Source: Paramyrothecium sp. XJ0827
Lineage: Eukaryota; Ascomycota; Sordariomycetes; Hypocreales; Stachybotryaceae
NCBI GenBank assembly: GCA_020881915.1
Contig: JAJFPB010000007.1
Span: 2,356,001 to 2,420,000 of the forward strand
Length of the DNA stretch: 64,000 nucleotides
Reading direction: 5' to 3'
The notes below the pieces were generated by a model. The model worked only from the letters and a program-made list of their open reading frames with translations. It did no database searches and was not told the origin of the DNA. The position numbers were made by a program, and so were the translations under genes. Positions 47,001 to 56,662 of this stretch are shown in pieces. Every line of letters starts with the position of its first letter. Position 1 is the stretch's first letter.

Positions 47001-49233
47001 CAGCAGTCGCACTGCATCCATGGTGCCAATCAGGCCGTGGGACCAAGGAATAGGTTTGGGCACTCCCGTCGTCCCAGAAGTGTGCAGTATGCAGAAAGGG
47101 TCGTTGGAGGCTTCGCTGAACGTCTTCAAATAGGGGAACGGTTCCGTAGATGCGGCATCGAGAAGCTCTTCTAGTAGTGGGAGCTGTAGAAGAGTCATGG
47201 GACGTTGCTTCGTCATTTCCTTGACCAGAGGAACAGGAGATGCGTCGCTTGCATTGACCCAAATGTTACATTTGGTAGCTTCAAGGACCGCCAATGCACC
47301 TTCTGTGTTATTCTTCGGCGAGAGAAAGAGGGCCTGTTGCGTTCAAGCTCTATTAGTATTAAATTTCATTTCCTGAGGAACAGAGGATGGCTTACCGCGT
47401 ATCCAGCCTTAACACATGCATAGGTCAGGAGGACGTGTCGTAAATCATCTATAGTTACCAAGGTATCATTGATTAGTTCAGCAACATGAGTTGGAAAACA
47501 TAGTTCTCTTGACTTACGAGGTCCGATATAACCAACCGGCTCAATTGATTCAGGCTTGCCGACCTGATTGTATAGCCACCAGGCAGTCTTGTCAACGGCC
47601 TTGCCAAAATCGCGCGCGGAAACGTCCTTGAGGTCCAAGGCGTTGCCGCATTGCGTCGCCAGCGAGAAGACGGTGCGCTCTGGCTCAGAAGCTGCCAGTT
47701 CATCCATAATATGAGGAATTAGTCTTTTGCCGTATGGTATTGAGCTCGTTGCGTTGGTCTCCGGCAGCTGTACAAGATCTCCAACGACCACCTGTGGGAC
47801 AACCGCTACATTTTTGGGTGAGGCCTGTCTCTCGGGTGTAGTCACAGCGCTCCCACCGGCAGTCAAGGCTGACGAGAAAACAGAAAAGTCGCTGGGCGAA
47901 GCCAAAGAAGGTGAGGCTAGAGGAGTCGAAACGGTCTTGGGCGTGGATGCTCCACTGAGGTATGCACTGGCGTTGAGCGGCCTCGCCGTCTGGAGATACA
48001 CCGCCGTCGTCTCGTTGATGCCGTGGACGTTGCCCTCTGTTGGCCTCTCCCTAAAATAGCTAGGCCGGCCATCCTCGTGCACGAGCTCCAACCTATCGTC
48101 TTGGCTGAATTCGCCCATGGGAGCGCTGATCCACTCGCCGTCGGCGAGCTGAGCGACGCTGCAGTGCCATGGGGTAGTGAAGCCGGTCTTGGTGTTGAGC
48201 AGACATACGGAGACCTTGTTCACGCCTATCGATTCGTGAATCGAAAGCCGCAGATGGTTGGGGAAGGCGTTCTGAACCGCCCGTGCGAAGGCCTATCGGA
48301 AATCGGATAGTCAGCAACAGCACCCATGTCAACTTGATAGTCTGTGTGACGTACATATCCACGTATCAGCATTTGCTTGGCGAGGTACTTGCAATCCCGC
48401 TTATATTCATTCGCAGTCCTATCTTCTCCTCTCGGGAAGATGTACTTCAAGTCCGACTCCAAGAATCTCTTGTAGCCAAGGTAGGTCAGCTTGGTGTCGG
48501 GATTTTTGGCAATTTCGACGTCAATGTCGAGGTCGACACTGCCATAGGTATTTAGCAACAGTCGACGGAACGTGGTGCAATTGGCAACGTAGGCGATTTC
48601 GGTCATCTTCTCTGGCAGAGGAAAGTTGAGGAGGTCTCGCATGCGAGAGAACCCGATGTAATCGAACTTCTTGTGAATGGCCATTTTGCGGAGAGCCTCC
48701 CCGTAAGCCCATGTCTCCTGATCTGAAATGCATAATAGATCTGGTTGTCACGAAAAGAGGCAATTGCATTAGTTATTGTGTAAAACTGTGATGACTGGTC
48801 TGGATGCATCCGATGTTGCTAACGTACCGTTATATGTGAGACCGTCGGAGATGATAACGACTTGAGCCCCAGGCGGATATATCTCGCGAATCCTCGCGCA
48901 CATGGTATTCAATCGTTCAAGCGCCAACTCTTCAGCCTTATCAGGGAGAACTCCCAGCACCTTGTACACTTTGTTGGCAGATTTGAAGGGGAATGCGGGA
49001 AGACATGCCTCTACCCGCTTCTCGTCTGCAACGAAGCGGCCAATGACTGACAGGAACTTGTCTGCACCTCCCTCCAAGCGATCCCTCGAGTCGTCGAATT
49101 TATTTAGCGCGAACTCGAAGATGATATCCAGGATGAGACGAGAGGTCTGGTTGACCCTGTCGTCGGATTGCGAGGCATCGCCAGTTGCGGCGGCGCCACC
49201 GGCAAGACTGCAATCGTGCTGCTGCACATTCAT
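44007..49233 (-). CDS. Isocyanide synthase / NRPS-like hybrid megasynthase (ICS-A-T-acyltransferase)
   Basis: There are six exons on the minus strand: 49233-48828, 48740-48355, 48292-47518, 47448-47396, 47333-46911 and 46838-44007, giving 1,624 residues with every junction in phase. Residues to about 330 are a DIT1/PvcA-type isocyanide synthase; splicing restores VIISDGLTYN joined to DLLCISDQETWAYGEAL. The adenylation domain follows, with HTSGTTGVPKPIPWSHG (about 624-640) and GRSDDLVVLSNGYK (about 861). The thiolation site is FELGLDSLG with Ser1031. The C-terminal acyltransferase has HCCLDG (His1257, Asp1261). PvcA-type enzymes turn an amino group into an isonitrile using ribulose-5-phosphate. 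The adenylation and thiolation domains would then load the acid, and the transferase would pass it to an alcohol or amine. The domain order equals that of A. fumigatus CrmA. No reductase or thioesterase domain is present. The amino acid used cannot be read with confidence. Confidence 0.95.
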
Positions 49234-50864
49234 GGTGGATAGGGTGAGGAAACTCTATTAGGAAGCGAGGATGAGTGATGATCCACCGCGATGAAGTAGG
49301 TTTATGTGGTGATTCAAGGTCTCAAGGTTCGGCCGAGGGGCGAATGATAGGCGGCCTAGTGCAGCAAAGTGACACAAAAGGAATGGCGAGGCCCGCCTGA
49401 CCAGGACAACTCGTGGTACGGCTGAGCAACAGAATGGAGCGTGGTTGATCCTCACGCCATCCCCATGGGCAAGTGAGGGGAGACCGTTTGGCTTTTCTAC
49501 TCGAGGCTCGTCAAGTTACATCTGCCCACCATAACGATTACACGAAGGCTCACCGAGGTGCGGCCATGCCGCCTCGGGCTGCTCGAGAAAGGATTTCCAT
49601 TATTCAGCCCTTGTGCCACGCTCTAACGGTTGTAGAGATAGTGATTATCATGGTAAGAAGGAGGCTGCTCGGGCTCCGCTGCACTAACGACCCAAGTGTC
49701 GAAACCCGCTCAGGTGGCCGGCCAGGATTGGAGCACGTTTGAGCTCTATGCCGACGCAGCCAAGAACAGGGGCCGAGATACCTCAGACCAGGTGTAAGAT
49801 GGTGAGGCTTCGGTGGAAGGTAAGACGGGCCGGTCACGCGATATGACTGCATCATCGAGGTAACTACAGACGCGAGCACAAAGGCAAAGCAACTCTAGGG
49901 CTGTAGCCTCGAACGCTGCTTCGAGGGGCCGAGACGAGTCGGGCCCAGGATGATGCCATGCAGAGATGAGGACCCGGAAATAGACTGGGTAGCATCTCCT
50001 GTGTACAAAGCTGAAAACCGGTGGGCAATGGCTCAGCATGCAGCATGCAGGACCATGCAACAAACTATGACCATGCCATGTCTTGCTTGCATTGGAGCAC
50101 TGCCGAATGGTGGTCCAACCAGGCGGCGGCAGGCAGGTAGGTAGGCAAGCAAGCAAGCAAGCAAGCATGCAAGCATGCATTCGAGGCACCTTTGTGCAAG
50201 GCGTGCAGTTCGTATCGATCCTGCGAGCTCGACGCACCGAGCTATCGATTCCTGCAACTACGATGGCGGGCGTTCGCGGCATGCCAGTCCGGGATGGTTC
50301 GGTTTCCGGACCATTCCCCATCAACCCTGAGCCGAAGCGTTGGGATCAGAGTTACATCCAACAGAAAGAGAAGGGGAAAAAAAGGGACGTCGCATTAAGG
50401 CTCGTGCATTTCCGCATCGGCCTCTGCGGCTGCGTCTCATTCTTTCCTGCAGCCGGCTTCCGACGAGGTAAGCCCGATTGCACCGGCATGTCGTCTGCTT
50501 ACCGCATTTCAGCACGCCGAGCCATGCGGGCTCGTTGACGTTTTGGGCGCAGTCCGACATCCCGGACAACAACCACACCCTCAGCCCGGTCTCCGTCATG
50601 CATCATGTACGCACTCGCGGAAGCCCGATTTCTTCCTAGTCGACGCCCAGACCCTTGCTTCCAAGACAAAGCCCCCCACCACCACCGGAACGATCACGAT
50701 TGCTAGTATAGTATATACGATGCCCGTTGTATCGGACTACCCTTTGGCTGCTTTAAGCCGTCATCAGAACGCCCCGAGCTCATCTCGCTTCGTACTTCAC
50801 AGCGTTCGCTCCCACCTGCACTCCGAACGGACCGAGCGCCCCTTCACGCAATCTGGAACTCACC
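49234..50864. promoter_or_regulatory. Divergent promoter of the cluster core and the acyltransferase
   Basis: A 1.6-kb region lies between the two divergent starts. A TATA-like TAGTATAGTATATACG sequence sits at 50705-50720, about 145 bases before the acyltransferase start. A GCAA/CATGC repeat is at 50144-50180. I looked for the yeast Mac1-type copper motif (TTTGCTC or its complement) and did not see it. No gene is supportable here. Confidence 0.5.
50144..50180. repeat. GCAA microsatellite with GCATGC palindromes
   Basis: About six GCAA units run into GCATGCAAGCATGCAT. It lies in the divergent promoter of the cluster. Confidence 0.85.
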
Positions 50865-52348
50865 ATGGTCAACATCCATCAGCTCAAATCTCTCCGGCCT
50901 CTAGGTATTTCGAACCCGAGGACCTGGGTATGTGACGTGTCATTGACTTACACACTCTCCTAGGCAAACTCGAGCAGGTCTCAGCCTCCTGCCACCACCT
51001 GGGTTTCTTCAACAATGTCGGCGTCTCAGCTCGGTACAAGTTGGCGTCATCCTCGATTCCAGCTGCATTGGACCTGCGTCGTGTGGTGTTCGCCGCAACG
51101 GGCGACGTGGTTCGCAAGCACCGCATACTGTCCGCCATTCCTATCAATGAGGACACGCCCGACACCTACTTCGCCTCTCTCCCTTCCATTGACCTCAGTC
51201 GGAGCATTACCTTCCTGAAGCGTTCCAAACCAGTGACCGATCCAGGCGAGGGAGAAGACAAGGAGCTTGATGCCATCCTTGAGGAGCAGCACAACACCAA
51301 CTTCAAATCTGCTTACGGCACCTTGCCGTTCTGGCGCTTGGTCATTACTGAAAGCACTCAAGCCGAGAATGAGTTCACAGCGTCCTTCATATTCCACCAT
51401 GCCATAGGCGACGGCATGTCTGGCTTGGTTTTTCACAAAGCATTTTACAGTGCTCTGGAAGCTGCATCACGCTCCTCTTCACTTGCTGCGGAGGGTGACA
51501 ATGTCATTGTGCCGGACGAGAGCGCCTCCATACTCCCGCCTCTGGAGGAGCTGCATCCTCTGCCTCTCAACCCAACGCCTCCAGCACCCCCCGCGGCGGT
51601 TCTGGAGGAGTGGACAGGAAACTCGATTCACATGCCCTGCAAGTCTCGCTGGAAATCTCTGCGTCTTTCACCGAGTGTGTCAAAGTCCTTTTTCCAAGAA
51701 TGCAAATGTCAGAATCTGTCAGTCACCTCGGGGCTGTCGTCGCTCATTGCCACTCTGCTGTTCGGCATTCTTCCTCCCACTGCAGAGGCACTCACCGGTA
51801 TCATCCCAGTCAGCTTACGACCTTGGCTCGGAGTAGAGCGCGAGGTCGCTGATGCAGCAATCGGAACATATTTTGACGCCACGAGGGTACAGTTTACCAG
51901 ACCTGACTTGGGTTCTGCTGATCCCAGCTCGGAAGACGTATGGTCTGGGGCTCAGCGAGTCTCAAAAGCAATTGACGAGTACCTCCGCAATGTCTCGGAC
52001 TCGGGTGAGCCTTACACAGCTGTTGCCATCTTCAAGACCATCCCAGATGTATCCGTCATTTTCAACTCACTGGTCGGCAATCCTCGAGATGCCGCGTTCG
52101 AGGTGACGAATATCGGAGTGTTCTCACCTACGAGCCTTTCCGGCGAAGAGACTCCAGCCTGGCGCGTGGGAAGCGTCTTACTCAGTCGGAGCTCCGTTGC
52201 TTCTGGGGCTGCAGTCACTGTCAGCCTCGCTACTGGCGGAGACGGGTCGATGACCGTAGGTTTCAGCTGGCAAGAGGGCGTCATTGGGGACGACGTCGTA
52301 GACAAGGTTGGCCAAGGCATAAGGAGATACTTTGCCAAGTACCTGTAG
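50865..52348 (+). CDS. Alcohol-acetyltransferase-like (AATase, PF07247-type) enzyme
   Basis: There are two exons, 50865-50904 and 50964-52348, giving 474 residues. The 40-base first exon starts at a CACCATGG context and encodes MVNIHQLKSLRPL. The 59-base intron (GTATTT to CTCCTAG, branch TTGACTTA) joins it in phase to GKLEQVSASCHHLGFFNNVG, which is the typical N-terminus of this family. The catalytic HxxxD is HAIGD (His159, Asp163). A second family-like element is GIIPVSLRPWLGV. Such enzymes acetylate or acylate alcohol groups from acyl-CoA in the cytosol. Position next to the isocyanide core suggests O-acylation of the pathway product, which is inference. Confidence 0.87.
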
Positions 52349-52937
52349 AACATAAGCGGTAGGCTAGCAAGCAATGACGCTGTATGGTAGATGTCACAAA
52401 TATTTGCCCACGGGCATTGTTAGGAAATGCAGTAGCGCACGTAGAAACAATGAAAAACATCGTGGGGTCAGGAAGACGCTGATCCCAACAGCCTTGAGCA
52501 AGTTTGAGTCGGAAAACTCGGGGCACTCGTAAGCACAACACTGATACGTGGGTCGTATCGCCTAAGGCAGTGGCGCTTACACGAAGTGGTAACGAGCATG
52601 CTAGACCATTAACGGGCTTACAGAGCAAGGCCGCGAGAGGATCCGACACCATCTAGACGATTCTCGATGCAGGGTCCGAAGGATAAGATAGTGCTTGCCG
52701 AAGCCTTGCCCTGCATATGCCAAGCGCCATGGATCATATCGCATCACGCATAAGCACTCGCATCCAGTCCGCCCCTTCTGATGCCAACCACGTTCCTTGG
52801 CGCCTTCGGATGCTGTTTTGGGGGCCTTGTAACACAAGAGACTCGATCGTGAAAGAGACTTTGTCGCGAGAATACTTAAGTCAAAGGTGATCCAAGGGGG
52901 GCATTTACCAGGACGCGGTCTTCGCAGCAACTCGACA
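52349..52937. promoter_or_regulatory. Intergenic region upstream of the esterase
   Basis: This is the 3' flank of the acyltransferase and promoter of the esterase. No gene is seen. Confidence 0.5.
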
Positions 52938-54002
52938 ATGGAAAAACAACAAGCAACATACCCTTACCCCTACTCCAAGGCGGCGCAGCTGGATCCAAGG
53001 ATCAAGCTCCCGCGCCCCGTCATTGACCCTACGCTCGCGCCTATCATTGATTCTTTCCTGCTTCCTGAGGAGGTTGATCTGGAGTACATGCGCGGTCTGG
53101 CCACCGGAACAGACGAGGCAGCATTCGTCTACAATGCCGACACTATCCTCCTGAGCGCACCCCATCTCCAGCACGAGGAGCATACCGTCCCCGGGCCAGA
53201 TGGTAATAGCGTCACACTGTCTATCTTTACACCAAAGGAACCCGCCTCTCCTGCGTTGCCAGCCCTCTATCATGTGCACGGTGGCGGTATGGTCTCCGGG
53301 GACCGCTTCACTGCCGTGACTGAGCTTCTGACCCTCCTCCACGACATTGAGTGCGTGGTTGTGTCCGTCGAGTACCGCCTGGCCCCAGAGACTCGCGCCC
53401 CGGGACCAGCAGAGGACTGCTACGCCGGGCTAGTCTGGACATTTGAAAACGCCGCCAGGCTGGGCATCGATCCTGCTAGTATCGTGGTATGGGGCGTGTC
53501 TGGCGGTGCAGCCCTGGCAGCAGCAACATGCTTGATGGCGCGAGACACAAAAGTTCCTTCCGTCCCTATCAAGGGCCAGATATTGGTGTCCCCCATGTTA
53601 GACGATCGCTGTGAAAGCATCTCCGATCAGCAATTCGAGTACGGCAGCCCGTGGTGTGGAGTTGCCAACCGCATGGCTTGGACTCACGTCCTCGGAGAGG
53701 ACCGAGGCACCAACAACGTCTCTTCGTACCAATCGCCGTCTCGAGCAGAGGATCTCTCGGCCCTTCCGACCACCTACATCGACGCCGCTGAGTGCGAGGT
53801 GTTCCGCGACGCCGCCGTGTCGTATGCCACGAAGATGTGGCGCTGTGGATCTACATGCGAATTACACATCTGGCCGGGAGCATTTCATCTGTTCGATGCC
53901 ATGGACAATCCCGAGTTACCACTTGTCCATGCTGCGGTTCGGGCCAAGCAGATTTGGCTGAAGAGAATCATGCAGCACCCAAGTCCGGGAGGTAGTATTT
54001 GA
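52938..54002 (+). CDS. Alpha/beta hydrolase, HSL-type esterase
   Basis: This is a single exon of 354 residues. The oxyanion-hole motif is HGGG (114-117). VVSVEYRLAPE follows, as in hormone-sensitive-lipase-type esterases. The nucleophile elbow is GVSGG (Ser188), instead of the usual GDSAG. The catalytic His is in GAFHLFD (His317). The acid residue position reads AECEVFRD, so Glu287 may replace the usual Asp. There is no signal peptide, so it is probably cytosolic. Location between the acyltransferase and the transporter suggests cleavage or transfer of an ester in the cluster product, or self-protection, which is inference. An upstream in-frame ATG at 52887 is possible but adds residues without character. 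Confidence 0.87.
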   Translation: MEKQQATYPYPYSKAAQLDPRIKLPRPVIDPTLAPIIDSFLLPEEVDLEYMRGLATGTDEAAFVYNADTILLSAPHLQHEEHTVPGPDGNSVTLSIFTPKEPASPALPALYHVHGGGMVSGDRFTAVTELLTLLHDIECVVVSVEYRLAPETRAPGPAEDCYAGLVWTFENAARLGIDPASIVVWGVSGGAALAAATCLMARDTKVPSVPIKGQILVSPMLDDRCESISDQQFEYGSPWCGVANRMAWTHVLGEDRGTNNVSSYQSPSRAEDLSALPTTYIDAAECEVFRDAAVSYATKMWRCGSTCELHIWPGAFHLFDAMDNPELPLVHAAVRAKQIWLKRIMQHPSPGGSI

Positions 54003-54901
54003 CACAAGGTGTGCATGAGGCTGCAGCTTCCCACGCCGACTGCGCCGCTGGGCTCACCGAATGAGTGCAAATGCGCAGGATGCAGCATGTCGTTGCCCCG
54101 ACCCTCCACTAGTGGCAGATGCTACGATACGGCCCGCTTTCGTGAGTGAGAACGAGCAAGTTATCATTGGTAGATTTGTGCCTGGGAGTTCTTGATGTAG
54201 AAATAAGCAAGGGTCTAAGGCAGGGGTCCATTGAAGGAAGTAGAGCTTCAGCGGAAACCATCAAAGTCATATCTAGAATTGAAAAGGTTGACGTATAATC
54301 AGTGTCCAGAATCATGTTAATTGCAATGAATTGTCAAGGCTGTCGTTATTTCAATCCATCAAATGTCTTGGTGTCCGCGTTTCAGATAGGTAGAAAAGAA
54401 AAACTATGCAGATGAGAATTACGCAGGAGGCTGCATTCTTATATTGACTAGGCCAACCTCTATCATGTACAATCTCAGCTGCAGTCAGCCTCCAGCTGTC
54501 TCCCAGCCGAACGGAACACAGCCGATGCGCGCGCAACCAAGCATGGAGCCGAATTAGTATCAAGTTGCCACATGCAGGTTGGCCGAGGTGAGCAAGATAG
54601 ATACATGCATACATGCTCGCGTTCCAGGTCTCGCGTATCTGGAATGCTTCAGGATGTGGTTGAGCCCCTGCGCAGCCAGCCTCAAGCCATTGAAACGCCC
54701 AACATATCGAGCTCATTATCTGCTCACCCATTTCCGGCAACGTCCGACATTCTTGGCAATAGTGAAGCTTGGGATGTAATAAAGCTGCGGTGGGCCATTG
54801 AAGCTCAGTTCGGTGATCACAAGGCCATTCCTGCCCGACCTTGCCCTTCTTCTTCGCTACGACATCGCCTGTCCGCTCCCTACCGATCCAACTCACCAGA
54901 T
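54003..54901. promoter_or_regulatory. Intergenic region upstream of the SIT-type transporter
   Basis: About 900 bases without a supportable gene. The transporter frame stays open upstream of 54902 for about 110 codons but lacks protein character, so I treat it as leader. Confidence 0.5.
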
Positions 54902-56662
54902 ATGGCTGAAGCTCGCGACCCAGCAGTGCCGCCCCGAAATAACGGCGAAGCGGAAAAGGATCGAAACGCAGTGCTATACAACGAGGACCACGAGTCGAAC
55001 TCGGCGCATGATGGAGATGACTCCATCGACAAGGACGCCCAGGCCGGTGTTCAGCAAATCCAGGCTATTGCCACGGTATGGTCGAAGAGCAGCCTGATTG
55101 CTGCCTACGTGACGATATGGATCGTTTACTTCGTCATGCTGATGGAGCAGAGCGCAAAGGCGGCACTGACCCCCTGGGTCACATCAGCCTTCCAGCTGCA
55201 CTCTCTCACACCGACCGTCGGCATCCTGTCCGCCGTGATCGGAGGAGTGTGCAACCTGACCGTGGCCAAGATACTCGACGTCTTCGGACGTCCTCAAGGC
55301 TACGCCATGGCCCTGGTCATCGCCACCGTCGGGCTCATCATGATGGCGGCTACCAAGAACGTGGAAATGTACGCCGCCGCGGACGTCTTCTGGACCGTCG
55401 GGAACACCGCGGTGCTCTACACGGTCAACATCGTCGTCGCGGATACAACGAGCCTGCGCAATCGTGGCCTCATGGTGGCGCTGACTTCGTCGCCCAACAT
55501 CATCACCACGTGGCTGGGTGGCCCCATCTCGGAAGCGTTCCTCAACGGGCCCGGGTGGCAGTGGTGCTTTGGGATGCTGGCCATCATCGTGCCGGTTGTG
55601 TGTCTTCCTCTCTATGGCATTCTGATGTTCAACTACTTCAAGGCCAAAAAGCAAGGCCTCATCGTGGCCGCGCAGAAGACAAGGACACCTTGGCTGTCAC
55701 TTATACACTATGGCCGCGAGTTTGATGCCGTCGGCCTTCTTCTACTTAGCGCCGGGCTGGCCCTCTTCCTATTGCCATTCAATCTTTACGCTCTGCAGAC
55801 CCAGGGCTGGAAGTCACCAATGATCATCTGCCTGCTGGTTTTTGGCATTGTCATCATGGTTCTGTTCGTCCTGTGGGAGCGATTCCTGGCGCCCGTCACC
55901 TTCATCCCCTACTCATTGCTCTTGGACCGCAACATGATCGGCGCGTGCATACTCGGAACCGTTCTCTTCATCAGCTTCTTCTGCTGGAACAGTTTCTTCA
56001 GCTCTTTCCTGATGGTTGTCAATGACCTCAGCGTCACCGAGGCGAGCTACGTGGTCCAAGCTTATAATCTGGGCGGCAGTCTGTTTGCGATTGCTGCCGG
56101 CGTGGCCATCCGATATACGGGTCGTTTCAAAGCAATCACGCTTTACGGAGCTTTGCCTGTCTACACTCTGTTCATGGGTCTCATGATTCACTTCCGACAG
56201 CCGGATATGAACATTGGCTACATCATCATGTGTCAGATCTTCATGGCATTCGCCTCAGGCGTCATCATTATCACACCTCAGATTGCTGCTATGTCTACGG
56301 CGTCCCATCAACACGTTGCGGTGGTCATGGCTGTTCTATCCATGTTTTCGTCTATTGGAGGTGCCATTGGTCTCACAGTCGCCGGCACCATATGGCAAAA
56401 CGTGTTCCCGGTCAAGCTCGCTGAATATCTGCCAATTGAGGAAATGGCAAACTTCCCGCTCATCTACGGCATGCTCGACGTGCAAGTCAGCTATCCCATT
56501 GGATCACCAACACGAATCGCCATTCAGCGCGCCTATGGAGATGCACAATCAATGATGTTGGCCGCTGGCACGGCTATCTGGGTAGTTGGGTTCGTCGCTG
56601 TTGCTTTCTGGCGAGACACCAATGTCAAGAACCTGAAGCAGGTCAAGGGTCGGGTTATTTGA
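54902..56662 (+). CDS. MFS transporter of the siderophore-iron transporter (SIT/Mir) type
   Basis: This is a single exon of 586 residues from the ATG at 54902. An acidic hydrophilic N-terminus (about 55 residues) precedes roughly 14 hydrophobic segments. SIT-like blocks include WIVYFVMLMEQSAKAALTPW, SAVIGGVCNLTVAKILDVFGR, LRNRGLMVALTSSPNIITTW, RFLAPVTFIPYSLLLDRN and a late YPIGSPTRIAIQRAYG segment. Relatives (yeast Arn/Sit, Aspergillus MirB) move ferric siderophores across the plasma membrane. Isocyanides are strong metal ligands, so a SIT-type carrier in this cluster may move a metal-isocyanide complex or a related chelator; this is inference. There is no intron, which is somewhat unusual for the family but the frame is intact. 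Confidence 0.9.
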   Translation: MAEARDPAVPPRNNGEAEKDRNAVLYNEDHESNSAHDGDDSIDKDAQAGVQQIQAIATVWSKSSLIAAYVTIWIVYFVMLMEQSAKAALTPWVTSAFQLHSLTPTVGILSAVIGGVCNLTVAKILDVFGRPQGYAMALVIATVGLIMMAATKNVEMYAAADVFWTVGNTAVLYTVNIVVADTTSLRNRGLMVALTSSPNIITTWLGGPISEAFLNGPGWQWCFGMLAIIVPVVCLPLYGILMFNYFKAKKQGLIVAAQKTRTPWLSLIHYGREFDAVGLLLLSAGLALFLLPFNLYALQTQGWKSPMIICLLVFGIVIMVLFVLWERFLAPVTFIPYSLLLDRNMIGACILGTVLFISFFCWNSFFSSFLMVVNDLSVTEASYVVQAYNLGGSLFAIAAGVAIRYTGRFKAITLYGALPVYTLFMGLMIHFRQPDMNIGYIIMCQIFMAFASGVIIITPQIAAMSTASHQHVAVVMAVLSMFSSIGGAIGLTVAGTIWQNVFPVKLAEYLPIEEMANFPLIYGMLDVQVSYPIGSPTRIAIQRAYGDAQSMMLAAGTAIWVVGFVAVAFWRDTNVKNLKQVKGRVI

